This document shows, in pieces, positions 1-12,543 of a stretch of DNA of 64,000 nt (its first letter is position 1; each line of letters begins with the position of its first letter). Origin of the DNA: Pseudisothecium myosuroides (lineage: Eukaryota > Streptophyta > Bryopsida > Hypnales > Lembophyllaceae); the NCBI GenBank assembly GCA_951799445.1, contig OX637289.1, positions 46,290,264 to 46,354,263 of the forward strand, read 5' to 3'. Made by a program: the position numbers and the translations under genes. The notes beneath the pieces were generated by a model. It did not search any database. It was given only the letters and a program-made list of their open reading frames with translations, and was not told where the DNA came from.

Positions 1-3000
1 TAGAGCCTACTGCAATCAAATTTCACAGAGCCATTCTGAGTTCCAAATATAAATGATCTACTTACCTCCGATGTGTCCATGTCCATGGCGCTACCTTGGT
101 CCGGGTGCTGTAGGAAACTTGGGCCTGGCACCACTCCATTGCAACCTGGTCTGGTGCAACGGAACGCAAACAGGAGCTCTGGTTGAGAGACGTCCTTGCA
201 AGAAGGACATGAGCATGTGAAGAAGTAGCGCGCTTGAAGAAAGGCCTGCCTCTCTTCACGCCTCATTTCCCCCACCTGCGAAAGAATTGCAAAACTTGTG
301 AGAGCGTACATTTCACAAATCCTTTGCTTCTGAGAGCATCCAATGGCGACATGTTCGAGGATTTCAGGTTGGGGGGCTCACTTGAGCTGCTCCATAGCTC
401 AATTTGAGTTGAGTTCCCGCCTTCACAGAAACAATGGTATAGGCTTTCAGACGTCGAAACCTAAATGATGCGTGAATATTGGGTTTGCAGGAGTGGTTGA
501 ATTTACTGCCTAAGGCATATACTCCTTGGGCAATGCTCATCTGTCACACCAACTCCGACCAATGTATGTCAGTGAAAAAGCCATACACGAATTAGTTATT
601 ACAAGATCAAGTACGAGAGATTCACGTAGATAATATAAAACACTAGATCTGGAGTATCTGCCTTAGGTAGTACTGTAAATTCGAGACAACAAAGACTTGT
701 GAACAAAGAAAACCTTCAAATCCTCAGTGCTGGGATACGAGGGTCTGTGAGGAAACAGGTACACAACAGTTATAGCCATTCCGTTTGCTCCAACAATTGC
801 AAGCAATCGCACGAGCTGCAGGGCAACAGAAAATGGGCTCAGTATGACGGTAACCGCTCCAAAATCTTGCGTTGATTCCAAAATGAACTTGGATAGCACT
901 TGCTAAAATAAAAACTCGGACTTCCAGGACTTCTCAAGTCCTCCAACTCATAAGCGCACCTTTGCTATGGTTCCCGACGTCTGCTTGAAATTGTTTACAG
1001 CATTACGCATGCAGAGGGCCACAACAGTCGCCATGACAAGCATGTCCACCTTGGAGGCATGCATGTCGTTGAAGTGGTGGCACAGCTCATAGAGCTTTTT
1101 GCCCAATTTCGCATTGCACTGACTTCGGGCAAACAAGCGTGCGGCCAGAACGACATCAGTTGGCAAAACAGCTGACCAGGTCCCTCCCCCACACTCATGC
1201 ATGTGCTCACCAAATTGCGCACCATTCTTGTCGCAGGCAGCACTTAAGCATGTTTCATTGCAGTACATGGGCATGGCACACCCGAAACATGGCACAGGGT
1301 CTACTCGCAGTGGCTCAAAACAAAAGTGGCAACGAGTGTCTCGGTAATCCTCCAAAATGACCTACACAATTCACAGAAAGGATGTATCAATTTGGGCGCA
1401 AAACTAAACCTGACCGTTCATCCTTCACCGAACAACAATCAATAATCAATGAGTGGAAGGATACCGTGAATGCCTCTGATGTTCCTTGGTGTGATGGAAA
1501 CGAAATAACTTACTGCGGCAACCGGTTCTTCTTCGTGGACTTGAATGCCATCTTCAATAGCTTTTCGTGCGTACATCCCCCACTGATTTTCAGGGCTCCA
1601 AGAAGGAGAGACTCCATTCTCGGGCCAAACTTCTCCCGGTGTCCATAATTCAGGGCCTGTAGCAAATAGGTGTGGTCAAGACAAGAGAAAAATATACTGA
1701 AAAACACATAATAAAATGAAGTTTACTATCACTACAGTAGTTGCTCCAGTCTCGAGCCTCCAGTGAAACTCGAGAATGGCATGAAAAATTCACACGGAAT
1801 ACACTTCATACGGAGATACCTGCTCCACAGTCCACGTCCTCCGCTTCCATGCCGTCTCTATCAGCTCTCTCCAAAGCTTTAATTCGGTCAAGTTCTCTTG
1901 AAACCTGGTTTCTTCCTCTCGCTGATGTCTGAAGCCTGAGAGCCTCCAACAAATCATCTGCGGCCTTGCTCCACCATTTCAAGCCAGCCCAAGCCTGGCC
2001 TCGCCTATACCACGCCTTCGCATACTCAGGCTGCAGCCCAAAAGCCCGTGTGCAATCTCTTTCTACTGCCATAAAGTGCTTCAAAGCCTGCATCAAGGCC
2101 AGCCAGATTTGGGACTTACATTAAGACTCGAATTCAACAACTGTACAAATCATCACTGCAAAGAGTTTCACAACGTTCCAAGTCCTAACTCCTCAAAACC
2201 AAATGGCTATAATCGACTTACAAGTAATGCAGCAGCTCGATTGACATAGAGAGTTGCCAAAAGCACCACGTCATCGGGGACACAAAAAGGAGCATACCGT
2301 AAACCCTACGCCAACAACAAAACAACCAAGCAACACACGAACATGGCCAACGTGAGTTTGATCGATCGTCAGTGTCACTCTCAAATCTCAGTTTCATGGG
2401 ACCGAAATGTCTTAAGCTACTTAAACTACTCCAAATCTTGGAGAGCAAAAAACAGTTCAGTTTGTTGGACTCCTTTGGGCCCATGAGATCTACAGCTCAA
2501 TCAAGGGTACTCCAGTTACCTCTCACTGCAAATTTTAGTCGTGGCAGACAGCCTTAGCAAACCAGAAAAATAGAAGATAACATCCCAATTTCATGATCCA
2601 TGTAGATGAGGACTTGGAGTTCACCTGGATGTACAACTCAAGGGCTTGTTGGAAAGAGGAAGCGCCGAAAGCCGCATTGCCCTCGTTCTTGAAGCGCAGA
2701 GCCTTCTCCGAATCCTTGGCAAACGGTGTCTTAGGGTCGGTGAGCTGCTGCACCACCTAAAGCAACAAAGTCGAAATCCCAAGGGTCAGAAAGTCATTGC
2801 ATGCACTTGTGTAATACACAGCATTCAAGCAGAAGCAAGACTAGAGATTTGGACGACGCGATCGCGTACACATTAGCTGTGCAATGCAGCAAAAGCGGGT
2901 CTGACCTGGGAGCAAGCGACATTGGTGGTGACGTGAGAGACGAGCTCACCGCATGTGAGCTCCAGATTGCTCACAAGGCTGCTTTGAATCCGGTCGAGAA

Positions 3001-3043
3001 GGGGCTTGGGAATGGTACCCTTGACAACCTCAATCTGCTCCAT
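1..3043 (-). CDS. SMYD4-like TPR-MYND-SET protein, copy A (3' end outside window)
   Basis: Likely a lysine methyltransferase-type protein of the plant SMYD4-like family (TPR, MYND finger, split SET, C-terminal TPR). Nine exons are readable on the minus strand: 3043-2906, 2756-2625, 2305-2222, 2087-1820, 1656-1514, 1361-960, 902-714, 540-382 and 275-66. All have GT-AG borders and consistent phase, giving 575 residues. The start is the ATG opening MEQIEVVKG; an ATG further upstream in frame is not matched in copy B. Visible parts are TPR helices (exons 2-4), a MYND finger with CHFC...CFGC...YC..TC and a closing HEC (exon 6), the SET core motif GSKFNHSCKPN followed by LSYG (exons 8-9), and the post-SET cluster CSCPSC. 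The remaining exons, judged from copy B, lie just left of position 1. No stop or frameshift is seen. Substrate and location in the cell cannot be read from the sequence. Confidence 0.88.
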
Positions 3044-3560
3044 GACCCCTCTCCCAACTAACACAAGTCTCCAACAAATGTGCTCACAAGGGATCACCGC
3101 ACAGGTGAGCTAGACCCGCGGTTGGAATCAAGCCTGCATCCGCAATTCTCTTTCAATTCTCGGACAGTGACACACAATTGATGTCTGATCAAGCTAGAGT
3201 CATGAAAGGATTGAAATTGAGCACATGAGAGTACTGGCGATCCGGACAGATTGAAGCTCGGGTAGAAGCAATTAACACGAATTACCAAAGGTCTCCATTC
3301 ATGAAACTCCATGTTATCGTGATAGAATTTGCAGTTGCTTCGTTTTGTGTCTCTTTCGATCTCTGACAACGAAGCAGGCAAGAACTTCAATACTCATGAA
3401 TTTTGGTGTTGAGCTTGAATTTCTCTGTTTCTTTAATTGTGAGTATCGGTGAAGTTAACTCGCGATCCGAAGATGCGCTTGGTTGCTGTAGTGGAAAGAC
3501 GGCGGCAGGGCGCCCTTTATAGCTTATTCTCGCCGCGGACTGCAATGGACTCACAGGGAG
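3044..3560 (-). promoter_or_regulatory. 5' flank of SMYD4-like copy A
   Basis: This stretch is GC-richer than the DNA to its right. It aligns in order with the flank of copy B (36531-37520), including CGGACAGTGACACACAATTG and the CGCCGCGGACTGCA end near 3530-3545. Relative to copy B it lacks about 490 bp at about position 3105. The similarity stops near 3545-3560, which marks the edge of the duplicated block. No TATA box is obvious here. Confidence 0.6.
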
Positions 3561-3584
3561 ATTATTTCATTTTACTACCTACGA

Positions 3585-3815
3585 AAACAGGGCATTTTAC
3601 TACCTATTTTACTATGTACTTAAGACTAAAGTAGTAAAAGACAGAATGTAGTGAATGCACTACCATCTCTACATTTCGAAAGTAGTAAAATGACAAATGT
3701 AGTGAATGGAAAATGTAGTAAATTGGGAGCATAGGAAATGAAAAATGTAGTGAATTGAGAATGTAGTAAACAAAGAATGCAGTAAATGGGAAATGTAGTG
3801 AATTGAGAATGTAGC
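3585..3815. repeat. Degenerate short repeat (AATGTAGTRAA)
   Basis: About ten imperfect copies of a 10-14 base motif, roughly GAATGTAGTGAATTG / AATGTAGTAAA, are spaced irregularly. Similar GTAGTAAA-rich DNA recurs at 5480-5690. It produces spurious minus-strand open frames. No gene is seen. Confidence 0.7.
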
Positions 3816-3930
3816 AACACTAGTAGAAAAAAACAATGACCAAATTAACAAAAATCAACACAAAAGTGTTGATTTTTTTTTTATTTTTTTGTTAATTGGA
3901 TCAACTTTTTTTTAATTTTTTCTAAAATAA

Positions 3931-4060
3931 TGCCACGTGGCAACGATAATGCATGCCACGTGACACATTGCCAAATCAGCATGCCACATCAGGTACCCAC
4001 CACATGGCAAGCCACCTAGACAACCCCTCCACACGGGCAGGCCACCTAGGCGTGCACATG
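3931..4060. repeat. Cluster of TGCCAC / CACGTG palindromic motifs
   Basis: TGCCACGTGGCA (a perfect palindrome with a G-box core), GCATGCCACGTGACA, TGCCACATCA, CCACATGGCA and two GCCACCTAG motifs lie within about 120 bases. They sit inside a repeat, so a regulatory role is not implied. Confidence 0.6.
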
Positions 4061-4079
4061 GCAAATGGGGCACTAGCAA

Positions 4080-4123
4080 GGTTTGAACCTTGCATCTCTT
4101 ACTTAGGGTGCAAGGTTCAAACC
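4080..4123. repeat. Perfect 15-bp stem hairpin
   Basis: GGTTTGAACCTTGCA at 4080-4094 is exactly complementary to TGCAAGGTTCAAACC at 4109-4123, with a 14-base loop. GGTTCAAACC resembles a tRNA B box, but no tRNA fold surrounds it. Confidence 0.8.
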
Positions 4124-4199
4124 ATTGCACCACACACTCACCTACATGTGCATGTGTGGAATACTTATTTATTTATCTAGTTTATGTGGGGTTTTTTCG

Positions 4200-4790
4200 G
4201 TATTTTTCAAAGTCAGCAGACTTCAAAGGCCATTTAGTAATAGAAGAACAAATTTTTTTTTAAATCTTTGAATTAAGAAAAGTTTCTAAATCAAAGTATC
4301 TTTCATCTCCAAATACCTGTTTGCAATTTTAAGTCTCCAATCAAAAGTTATGAATAAATTTCAGAGAGGGTCTTTCATAATGTCAAAAAAAAAGTTCAAT
4401 TCAACCCCGCTCTGAAATTTATTCATAACTTTTGACTAGAGAATTAAAATTGCAAATAGATTTTTAGAGATGAACGATAATTTTATTTAGCAACTTTTCT
4501 TAGTTCAAAGATTTTTTTTAAAAGTTTTTTTTCTATTACTAAATGGCCTCTAAAGTCTGCTGACTTTGAAAAATATCGAATTGTGAAAGATTTAGTTTAA
4601 AAAAAAGTTCAATTCCAACCCACTTTGAAATTTATTCATAACTTTTCATTAAAGACCTGAAATTGAAAACGAACTTTGGAGATGAAAGATACCTTAATTT
4701 AACAACTTTCCGTAGTTCAAAGTTTTAAAAAAAAAGTTGTTTTTCTATTACTAAATGGCCTCTAAAGTCTGCTGACTTGAAAAATGCCAA
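4200..4790. repeat. Three-armed repeat: large hairpin plus an extra arm
   Basis: A segment beginning TTTTTCAAAGTCAGCAGACT at about 4203 is complementary to one ending near 4573. The second arm is then repeated in direct orientation, ending at about 4790. All three arms carry CTATTACTAAATGGCCT or its complement, and a 'TTATTCATAACTTTT'-like core. Confidence 0.75.
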
Positions 4791-4799
4791 ATTGTGAAT

Positions 4800-5835
4800 G
4801 ATTTAATTTTTTCTTTTTAAATCATATTATTTATAGAATACTAACCATGGTGATTTAAACATTTTTCAAATCAAAAAAATTAGTTGAGATTCATGAAAGT
4901 CAAAATTAACACAAAAGTGTTGATTTTTTTGTTGATTTAGAGTTGCAGTATCCAAATCAACAAGGAAAAAAGTATATCAACTTGTATTTCTAGAGAATCT
5001 TAATTCACCAAATATTGAGATTTGTTGCACCCTCTCGAGAAATTGCCATAATTTTAAAAAAAAATACACATTGTGTCATCTTAATTGAAGGGTTAGAGCT
5101 TCAAAAGTTACACCTGAGATGCTTCAATCTTTAAAAAATAACCACTACATCCTTGCAAATACTTATTTTACAAATATTAAATCCAATGAAAAATTACACA
5201 TCCATTTTTTCAATTAAAGTCAATTTTTCATTTGTAATATATGGTTTTCCAATCACTTTCATTTCAAAAGTTAGGATAATGACTATCTAACTATCCAAAC
5301 ATCTTGCAAACAGCACCTTCTCATAACATTCTAAATTATAATGATTTCCATAATTATGTGTTGCTAATAATAAAGAAAACACTTCTCTACCATGCATACT
5401 TATAATGCATATGTGAGGAAGTGATCAAAATGTATTGTTTACTTCTCTACCATGTCATGTATTTCCCTATCATGGAGAATTAAGTTGTATGTGATCAAAA
5501 GTAGTAAAAATGAGGTGTTTGCTATATTCTATATTTCACTATGATCATGCATAATAGTCATGTGAGCAAGAAAGTAGTAAAACTGGGTTGTTTCCTATGT
5601 TATGTATTTTACTACAATCATGCATAATAAGAATGTATGCTAGAAAGTAGTAAATTGGGTTGTTTACTATGTAATGTACTAAAATGACTGAAATTCTACA
5701 TAGCGATTCCAAATCTCCACATGCTCACACTTTTGAAAGTGGTGTTTTCCTTGATTTTACTACATTGATAATGTAGGAAACCAGAAAAATCTCCTTGTAG
5801 ACTGCAATGAAAAACTGGCGGCTAACTTAGTTCAA
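4800..5835. other. AT-rich DNA without a gene
   Basis: Very AT-rich. Only GTAGTAAA-type short repeats (5480-5690) are seen. There is no credible open frame and no paired termini. Confidence 0.6.
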
Positions 5836-5839
5836 ACTT

Positions 5840-7500
5840 CAAAGCAGGTCTTTTTTTTGGCTTCCGCTGGTGCCAGTTTGCACAAGATGAAGGAGATGAC
5901 GTTGGGCGAAATGACTACTTAAAAAAGTTGGATGACAAGAGGGCTCTTTGGCGGCTGATGGTGAGTAGAGAAGTGCACTGGTCGAACAAGAAGTTTTGGT
6001 CAAGATATGGTTGTTTGAGGTAGTCAATGGGACGTTGGACAAGATGGAGAGACAATAACATAATGCTTCACGAAGTCTTGACTAATTGTAGTGTAAACAC
6101 CAACCGGAGAAGTCTTCCGGCCAACTTCACAAATTGAAGTCTAGTGGTGAACTTCACCACCATGAGAGTTTTGGTTGGCCACAATCGGAACCATAACCCA
6201 TAATGGTCCCCATGGGCATAATTATTTTGTACGTTTTTGGGCTGCAACAAACTTTGAAAAGTTGTAATTTTTGCATCCAATGCTCGAATTCAATAAAACT
6301 TGTTGGAAAAAATGTGTCTGTTTGTCAAGTTTGTGTGGTAATATTTTCACATCAATCCATTATGTATTGAATTTGTGGGGATCATTTAAGTACATGGGGT
6401 TCAATTTTAGTTGATCAATGCAATTTAACCAATTGCCATCAAAAACAAATTTTGATGGTAAATTGAAGGGATTGTTTCATTGACTTTTGTAGGAAAAGAG
6501 GGTTGAGACATCATTTTTATATTGAAATCCATTGTATATTATGAATTCTCGAAGGATATGGGATAATTTGAAGATAAGAGCTTGACCCTTCATTGTCAAA
6601 ATGCAAAAAATGTGTTTGAAGTAGAATTTCAAATCTCATTATTTTAGGCATAGTAGAATAACTATTTAAAAAAAAATTGGACAAAAGAAAGTTGTAAAAT
6701 CAGATTAAATATCATTACCAAACATCGGTTTAAGATTTAGATCCTCCAATCAAAAGTTATGGACAAAATTAAGAAAGGATGTTTGAAAATGTCAAAAAAA
6801 TATTTGAAAAATGTCAATGTAAGGGATTGGCTTAGTTCATTATGATGAATCAAGAGGTTTTAGATCTATCTTTGTTTATATATCAACAATAATAAAATAT
6901 TGCCTAGGTTCTACAGAGTAGTAGCTCTATTACAATCATGAGAGCTAAGCATGGCAAAGAAAGAGTGCCACATGAGGGGGAGTCTATTCGGGGGCAATCT
7001 ATCCAATCAGATTTGTCATAGAAAATCATATTTTAATGAAGTTGGAGTTCTTTGGAGGCCAAATTTCTTGTATGAGGGGTTAGGCCGATTAAGAAAATTG
7101 ACCTCCAAAGAACTCCTCTTACAAAAAGTGTTGCCACATAAATAGTCATTTTTTCATCCATGCTTGAAGTTTTGCACCATACAAGTCTTAATCAGAGTAT
7201 AAACTCAATTTGGTGAAGAACAAAATTTGTTCTAATTATACTACTCCATTTCTCTACAATTCTTGACCAATATACTTTTCCGTTGTAGTCTAAAGTGGCC
7301 TTGAGTCCAATTGCTCCCAACGACTATCTTCCAATAAATCTCTTCACCATTGTTTTTCGCTCAAGTGAGAATTTATTGCTTGTTGCTCCACCCATAGATC
7401 GCATAGTGTTGCTACAATATTTTCAGAGAGAGGTCATAAGTTTGCTAAATGTTGGCGAGAATAGGGTTTATGTTTTGCCTTTACAAAGATGATAGTGGAA
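5840..7500. repeat. Degenerate repeat related to 39860-40250
   Basis: Two blocks, 5845-6000 and 7290-7490, match the block at 39880-40250 in the same order. Landmarks are a T-run with GGCTT and CCAGTTTGCAC, then ACTCTTTGGCGG, and then GTGAGAATTT with GATCGCATAGTGT. In this copy about 1.3 kb of AT-rich DNA separates the blocks. Small open frames in both copies are not conserved enough to call a protein. Confidence 0.55.
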
Positions 7501-9373
7501 ATGCAAAGAAGAAAGGCGGAGCAAGCCGCCTCAAAAGGATTGAAATTTGCACGAAAAGAAATGGAACGGAAGACCAAAATTATGGACTTGAGTAAGACTG
7601 ACGTAATGAAGACAATGAGATTTTATTTCAAATCTAACCAATAACGTGTGTGTGGGGTGGGATGAATCATTGGCATTGGTGTTTGATGGGTCACTGTAGG
7701 TGTTTCTAACTCCACCCCTGAGTTAGAAAGTTACACACGGGCTCTAGCGGCTGTTTGAATGGAGATTTACTCCTAGGTGTATGATTCTTAGTTAAGCGTT
7801 CGCCTTCCAAGCAATGAACACTTTTTGTGATTGGTAATCCTATAAAATTCAACTATTTCTAAAAAACACTAATTGTTAAATGGTTAAAACGTTCTGGTTA
7901 AAGCAAATTATGATGGAAAAGTAAAACCTAATCTAAACTAAAATTGTATCTAAGAAAAATAATAGAATATAACTTTCCCTTTCCAAAATGGTAAAGAAAG
8001 TTAGATTCTAAGATTCCTAGCAAAAGTTATTAAGGGTTGAATTTCGGCCCTTCACTTGTGCTAAAAACTTCATCCACTAATCTAAAATAGCAAATCAATT
8101 CCAAATAATTCTAAATTTTAGGTTTAGGTTATTAGTTCTTTTAACTTTTAATTCGAATTTTGACCTATTTGGATGTTTTTTATCCAAAATTAGTCTCAAA
8201 CTTCATCCAAGTCTTTATCTTTCAAAAATAAAATATTTTTAAGAGTAAAAATGGATTTTGAAATCCTTATAGATTCTTTATTTGATTTCAAATTTGAAAG
8301 ATTTTTTAAAGGTTCTTTTTAGATTTTTTTTAGATTATTTTGAATGAAAATCCTAAATTCTCATCCAATTTGTGATTTAAAGTTTAATTATTAGTAATTT
8401 CTTTATTTTTTGGTTATTTCTTAAGTGTGATATGTTTTTGGAATTCTCAAAAAATTACCTATTAGTTATTAAATTCTAAATTAAATTCTAAGACTCTAAC
8501 CTAAGGACTAACTTTAAAAGCAAAACAATTCAAAAAACAAAAGTAAAAGGGAAAAAATTAACATACCTCTATGTCCATTGTACATCATCGCGTATCACCA
8601 AGATGATGGACTTGTAATAGTCGTCATCCTTCATCAGGTGCACTCTGTTTGCCTATTTGACAAAACTTTGGGAATTAGAATTTTTTTTAAATCTTCTTTT
8701 CTACATTCTTCCTAGCTAAATTCCTACAAAATGTTGTTAGTTAAAGTATTTAACTTTATTCCTTTGAGTTTAGGAATTTAAATTAAATACCTAATGATTT
8801 TTAGTTGGTTTCTAAAACAATTTTTTTAAATAAAATAAACTTCAAGGCCCTAATTCCAAATACCTTAAAGATTTATTTGATTTAAGAATTGATTTTAAAT
8901 ATTAGTATTTATCCAATTCTAATAGATATTCCAATGAATAATTAAGTTTGTTGGTTATTCATCAGTTTATTAGTTTAATTTGATTAATCTAATATTTTTG
9001 TTGACTTTTGTCTTTTTCTATTTGGCTTATTAGGCCTAGTAAAACAAAACTTAAACCAACATTCAACCAACTAATTTCCACCGGAATCCTAATTAATAAC
9101 AAAAACCAAATTCTTCAATAGTAAAAGGAATAAAACCAAAGAATTATTCCAAATGAATAGGAAATGAATAGGAAAAAAAAAAGAATAATTTTTTCTTAGA
9201 ATTTAGTAGTTGTATTAGAAATGGCAGATTTGGAGCGGTTTTAGTGAAAATATAGTCAAAAACATTTAGGGGTTAAGCTAAAAAGATACAAAGTCATAAA
9301 AATTTGTTGAGCAAGGTGCTTTTTTTTTTAATTCACTATAAGTACAAATATCTTGCAATCTACAAGGTTATAG
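7501..9373. other. AT-rich DNA without a gene
   Basis: No credible coding frame, no paired terminal repeats and no tandem array were recognised. Confidence 0.5.
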
Positions 9374-10194
9374 AACTATAAGAGAAAAGGATGTTTTAAG
9401 TATAATTCTATAGGTAGTAACCTTAAAGGGGTGTTTTTAGTAAAAAATTACATTTGAAGACATTTGAAGCCAAAAGAAAACTGCGAGTTCCCAGCTTGAT
9501 CCCAGCCTGGCAACTCTGCTACATGCGTAGTTTGACATGGTTAAGAGAGTACCACGTCAAATTTTTTGAAAAAAAAAATGATTTCTAAATTTTCTTTCTT
9601 TTTTCACTTTTGTTGTTTTTAAAATTAAAAAATTAAAAATTAAATTCTGACAACGTTGTTGCTCGTTCAGAATAGGGGAACAAGCAAGGGGAATAGGCCC
9701 GAAATAGCCCTCGTTTGCCCTCAAATCTCCCCTAATGCTAGAAATACATGTGTTTTTAGTAAAATTTTACTGAAAACACCCATTTAACCCCTAAAGGCCC
9801 AAAGTCTTTTTTTTGCCAAAAAACACTAAAAACTGCCATTTCTATAGCAAAAAGTAAAGAAAATTGAAAAATATTTTTTCTTGCACATCTAACCGTAGGA
9901 TCTTACACCTAACTAGTACGAGAATGTATGGAAAAAATTTCAGAATTTTTGACCGCACAGATTGCAAGATATTAACGTTTAAAGTGGAAAAAATAAGTTT
10001 TTCAACACGTTGGGGACTAGATTTTTTGACTTTGAACATTTTTAACTTAAAATTTTTGCACTACAGAGTTTTGAGCTTTAATCTTTATAATGGAGAATTG
10101 AGTTGAAAGTCTAGGGGAAAAAAAACATATTCAAAAAAACTTAATTATCATTCCTAAAAAAATTGTTAAGTAGAACTAGGTACAAATATTCTAT

Positions 10195-11138
10195 TTAACT
10201 CTTAAAGTTCCTTAACTATGTTTTTACCACAAATGCTCCAAAATTGCCAATTATAGTACAAGTACCAAATTTTTGGAAAAAAAAACATTTTTGAACATAT
10301 GTAATCATAGGATCTTGTAATAAGATGGTTTGAAAAGATGTAGAAAAAATTTCAAAACTTCCACCTTGTAGATCGCAAGATATTAGCGTTCAAATTGATA
10401 GAAATCCTTCTTTTGGCCCTACAAAAACATAGCAGCTACACTTCACAAGGTCACATTTGTATGAAAAAATTTCCAAAATGGTGGTGCTTTTTGGATTCAT
10501 TCTTCAAGGCAAGTTGGCTACATGCTTAAAAAAAATTAGATTATTTAGAATTGTAAAAAATATAAAAAGTAATAGTAAGTAGAAAAAATAAGGAGGATTT
10601 AGAAAACTAAATTGTTAAGAATTTAGTTATGGAATTAAAAAATGCCAATCCCAACGGTTGTAATGTTTTAATAAACAAATACATCCTATGATTTTATTTT
10701 TTTTATAAAATAATGAGAAATTGAGTTAAATAAAGGACTTCAAATTTTTGTTTAGTATAGGGAATCTATAATTACACCCAAACTAAAACTCCTCATAATT
10801 TCATCTCATTTATCAAATTGGAATGATTCAAAGCTTTCCATATAGAGAGAGAGATAAAGTCAAAAAACCAATATCAAACTTTTGTTTTTGAAAAAAATGA
10901 TTTTTTCTTATCTGCCCAAATTGCCGGGTTTAGAAAAAAAAACTACATATTATACAATAACTTTTTAACTATGTTGTCAAAAGGTATGAAAATTGTTGCG
11001 CCTTAAGGAAAAATCATGCATGACCACATCGACATGTTGTGTGAAAATTTCAAAGGAAAAAATAAAAATTCCATTTGTAGTAAGCTACCAAAAATTACTA
11101 TGTGGCTAAAATATGCAGTTTGGTCCTTTAGGAGTTAA
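10195..11138. mobile_element. TTAA-flanked piggyBac-like MITE (P2)
   Basis: It begins TTAACTCTTAAAG and ends CCTTTAGGAGTTAA, 944 bp. Internal landmarks shared with the copies at 21602, 28153 and 50433 are 'GTAATCATAGGATCTT', a CTTCACAAGGTCACATTTG stretch, 'CAATCCCAACGGTTGTAATG' and 'TTGAGTTAAATAAAGGACTT'. There is no transposase frame. Confidence 0.75.
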
Positions 11139-11424
11139 TTCCTCAAGGTCCAATAACTTTTTGATAATGGAGGTTTCTAATGAAGCGTCCCACTTTGATA
11201 TATTTTTGTATGTGGATGTGCTTGAAATTTTTAATTTTAACCTTATAAAAATAAAGACTACTTTGTCTTATAAACATGGAATGAATTGTGGAAAATATTG
11301 ACGGTTGGATTTTTTGATTATAATAATTTTGGATGATCAACTTTATAGGCAAAAAATGAAGCTTTGGGGGAAGAAAAATTATACAAAGATGGATGATGCT
11401 TTTTTATCCCTCAACGCTACAACG

Positions 11425-11605
11425 TCCAAGCCAACCAATGGCTTTCTACAATTTCCTAGTTAGTCAATGACACTAGTATTGCAACTTCCCAATTAGCCAA
11501 TGACACTAGCATTGCAACTTCCTAACTAGTCAATAACTCTCTACAACTTCCTAGTAAGACAAGGACACTAGTGTTGCCACTTCCCATCTAACTAATGATT
11601 CTTTG
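11425..11605. repeat. Degenerate ~45-bp tandem repeat
   Basis: About four imperfect units contain CAACTTCC(T/C)A, AGTCAATGACACTAG and TTGCAACTTCC. Nothing coding is recognised. Confidence 0.6.
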
Positions 11606-12099
11606 TAGATTACACTAATTTCACTCCCAAGTTAACAATGTTATGTGTAGCATCTAACAATGTGTAAACTTTGATGTTAGGTAAATGAATATGAATTAAA
11701 ACCTTAATGAAAAACCAACTGAACATTAGCAACAAAAAATTTGTTCATTCAAGTTAAGTTGCTCCATTTGGATGACAAGTACGCTCAAGTGGTTGATTTT
11801 GGATTTAAATAAGATGTGCAATGGAACTCAGATTGTTTCCAAGTATGACTAGGGCTTGTACTTCAACAAATGGTTACGTTTAGAACAGCAACCAGAAAGG
11901 ATTCGGGACCGACATAAATGGGTTCTACGGTAAATAAAACAAAAATTGGGGTACAGGCATAGTAAAGTGAACAATTTCACATTCACTTCAAGTTGGGCAC
12001 AACATAGTTAAGTCCACTTCCATGGACTTGTGATGTATCTAAACCAAATCAAAAACAATAATCAACTGAGGCAACTCTTCAAAACGAGTCAATGTATTG

Positions 12100-12540
12100 A
12101 GACGAGTAATCTAAAATTGGCCAATCTCCAAATTTACTGATTGAAGAGAGGATCCACTTTGGTCTTCCCAGACCACCAGAACTTCAGAATTTGTTCATTC
12201 AGGGTCCCCAACAAAGCCCACAGGGCAGTGAGAATAACTAAAGCAACTAACTTACTGATCTTACTTGTAGTTGTCAATGACAATTGGGCTGGGATCATAA
12301 AAATCAATCGTTGGCACAGGAAAGGGAAATCCAAGGGTAAACTCTTGCAAAGGAACATCTGAGGCTATGACGACAGAAGCGATTGTATGCCTCCAGCGTT
12401 TCTGAGCTTTCACAATTGGTCTCCTATGTTTCCAACCTTTTCAAGATGTTCTGAAGCGGGTGCTGGTTCCGAATAAAACTCCCAAATTTCTTTCAAACCA
12501 GGTACAAGCTTTGGAAAGGCAGCTCTCTATTGAATAAGAG
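12100..12540. other. 3' flank of the RPB7-like pseudogene
   Basis: It has gene-like base composition. A 74-codon minus-strand frame with hydrophobic stretches (12358-12134) is not recognised as any protein. Probably former 3' untranslated or flanking DNA. Confidence 0.35.
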
Positions 12541-12543
12541 TCC

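Larger units (their letters stand above)
3822..5000. mobile_element. Probable non-autonomous DNA element with CACTAGTAGAAAA terminus
   Basis: The segment starts with CACTAGTAGAAAAAA, a typical CACTA-type terminal sequence. The same short palindrome (AAAATCAACAC/GTGTTGATTTT) occurs at both flanks, near 3851-3876 and 4902-4927. I cannot find a matching right terminus, so the end is approximate. It encloses the G-box-like palindromes, the 4080 hairpin and the three-armed repeat. Confidence 0.4.

Noticed and set aside
4080..4135. Possible tRNA gene (GGTTCAAACC, B-box-like)
   Set aside because: The bases form a simple 15-bp hairpin. No acceptor, D or anticodon arm can be drawn.
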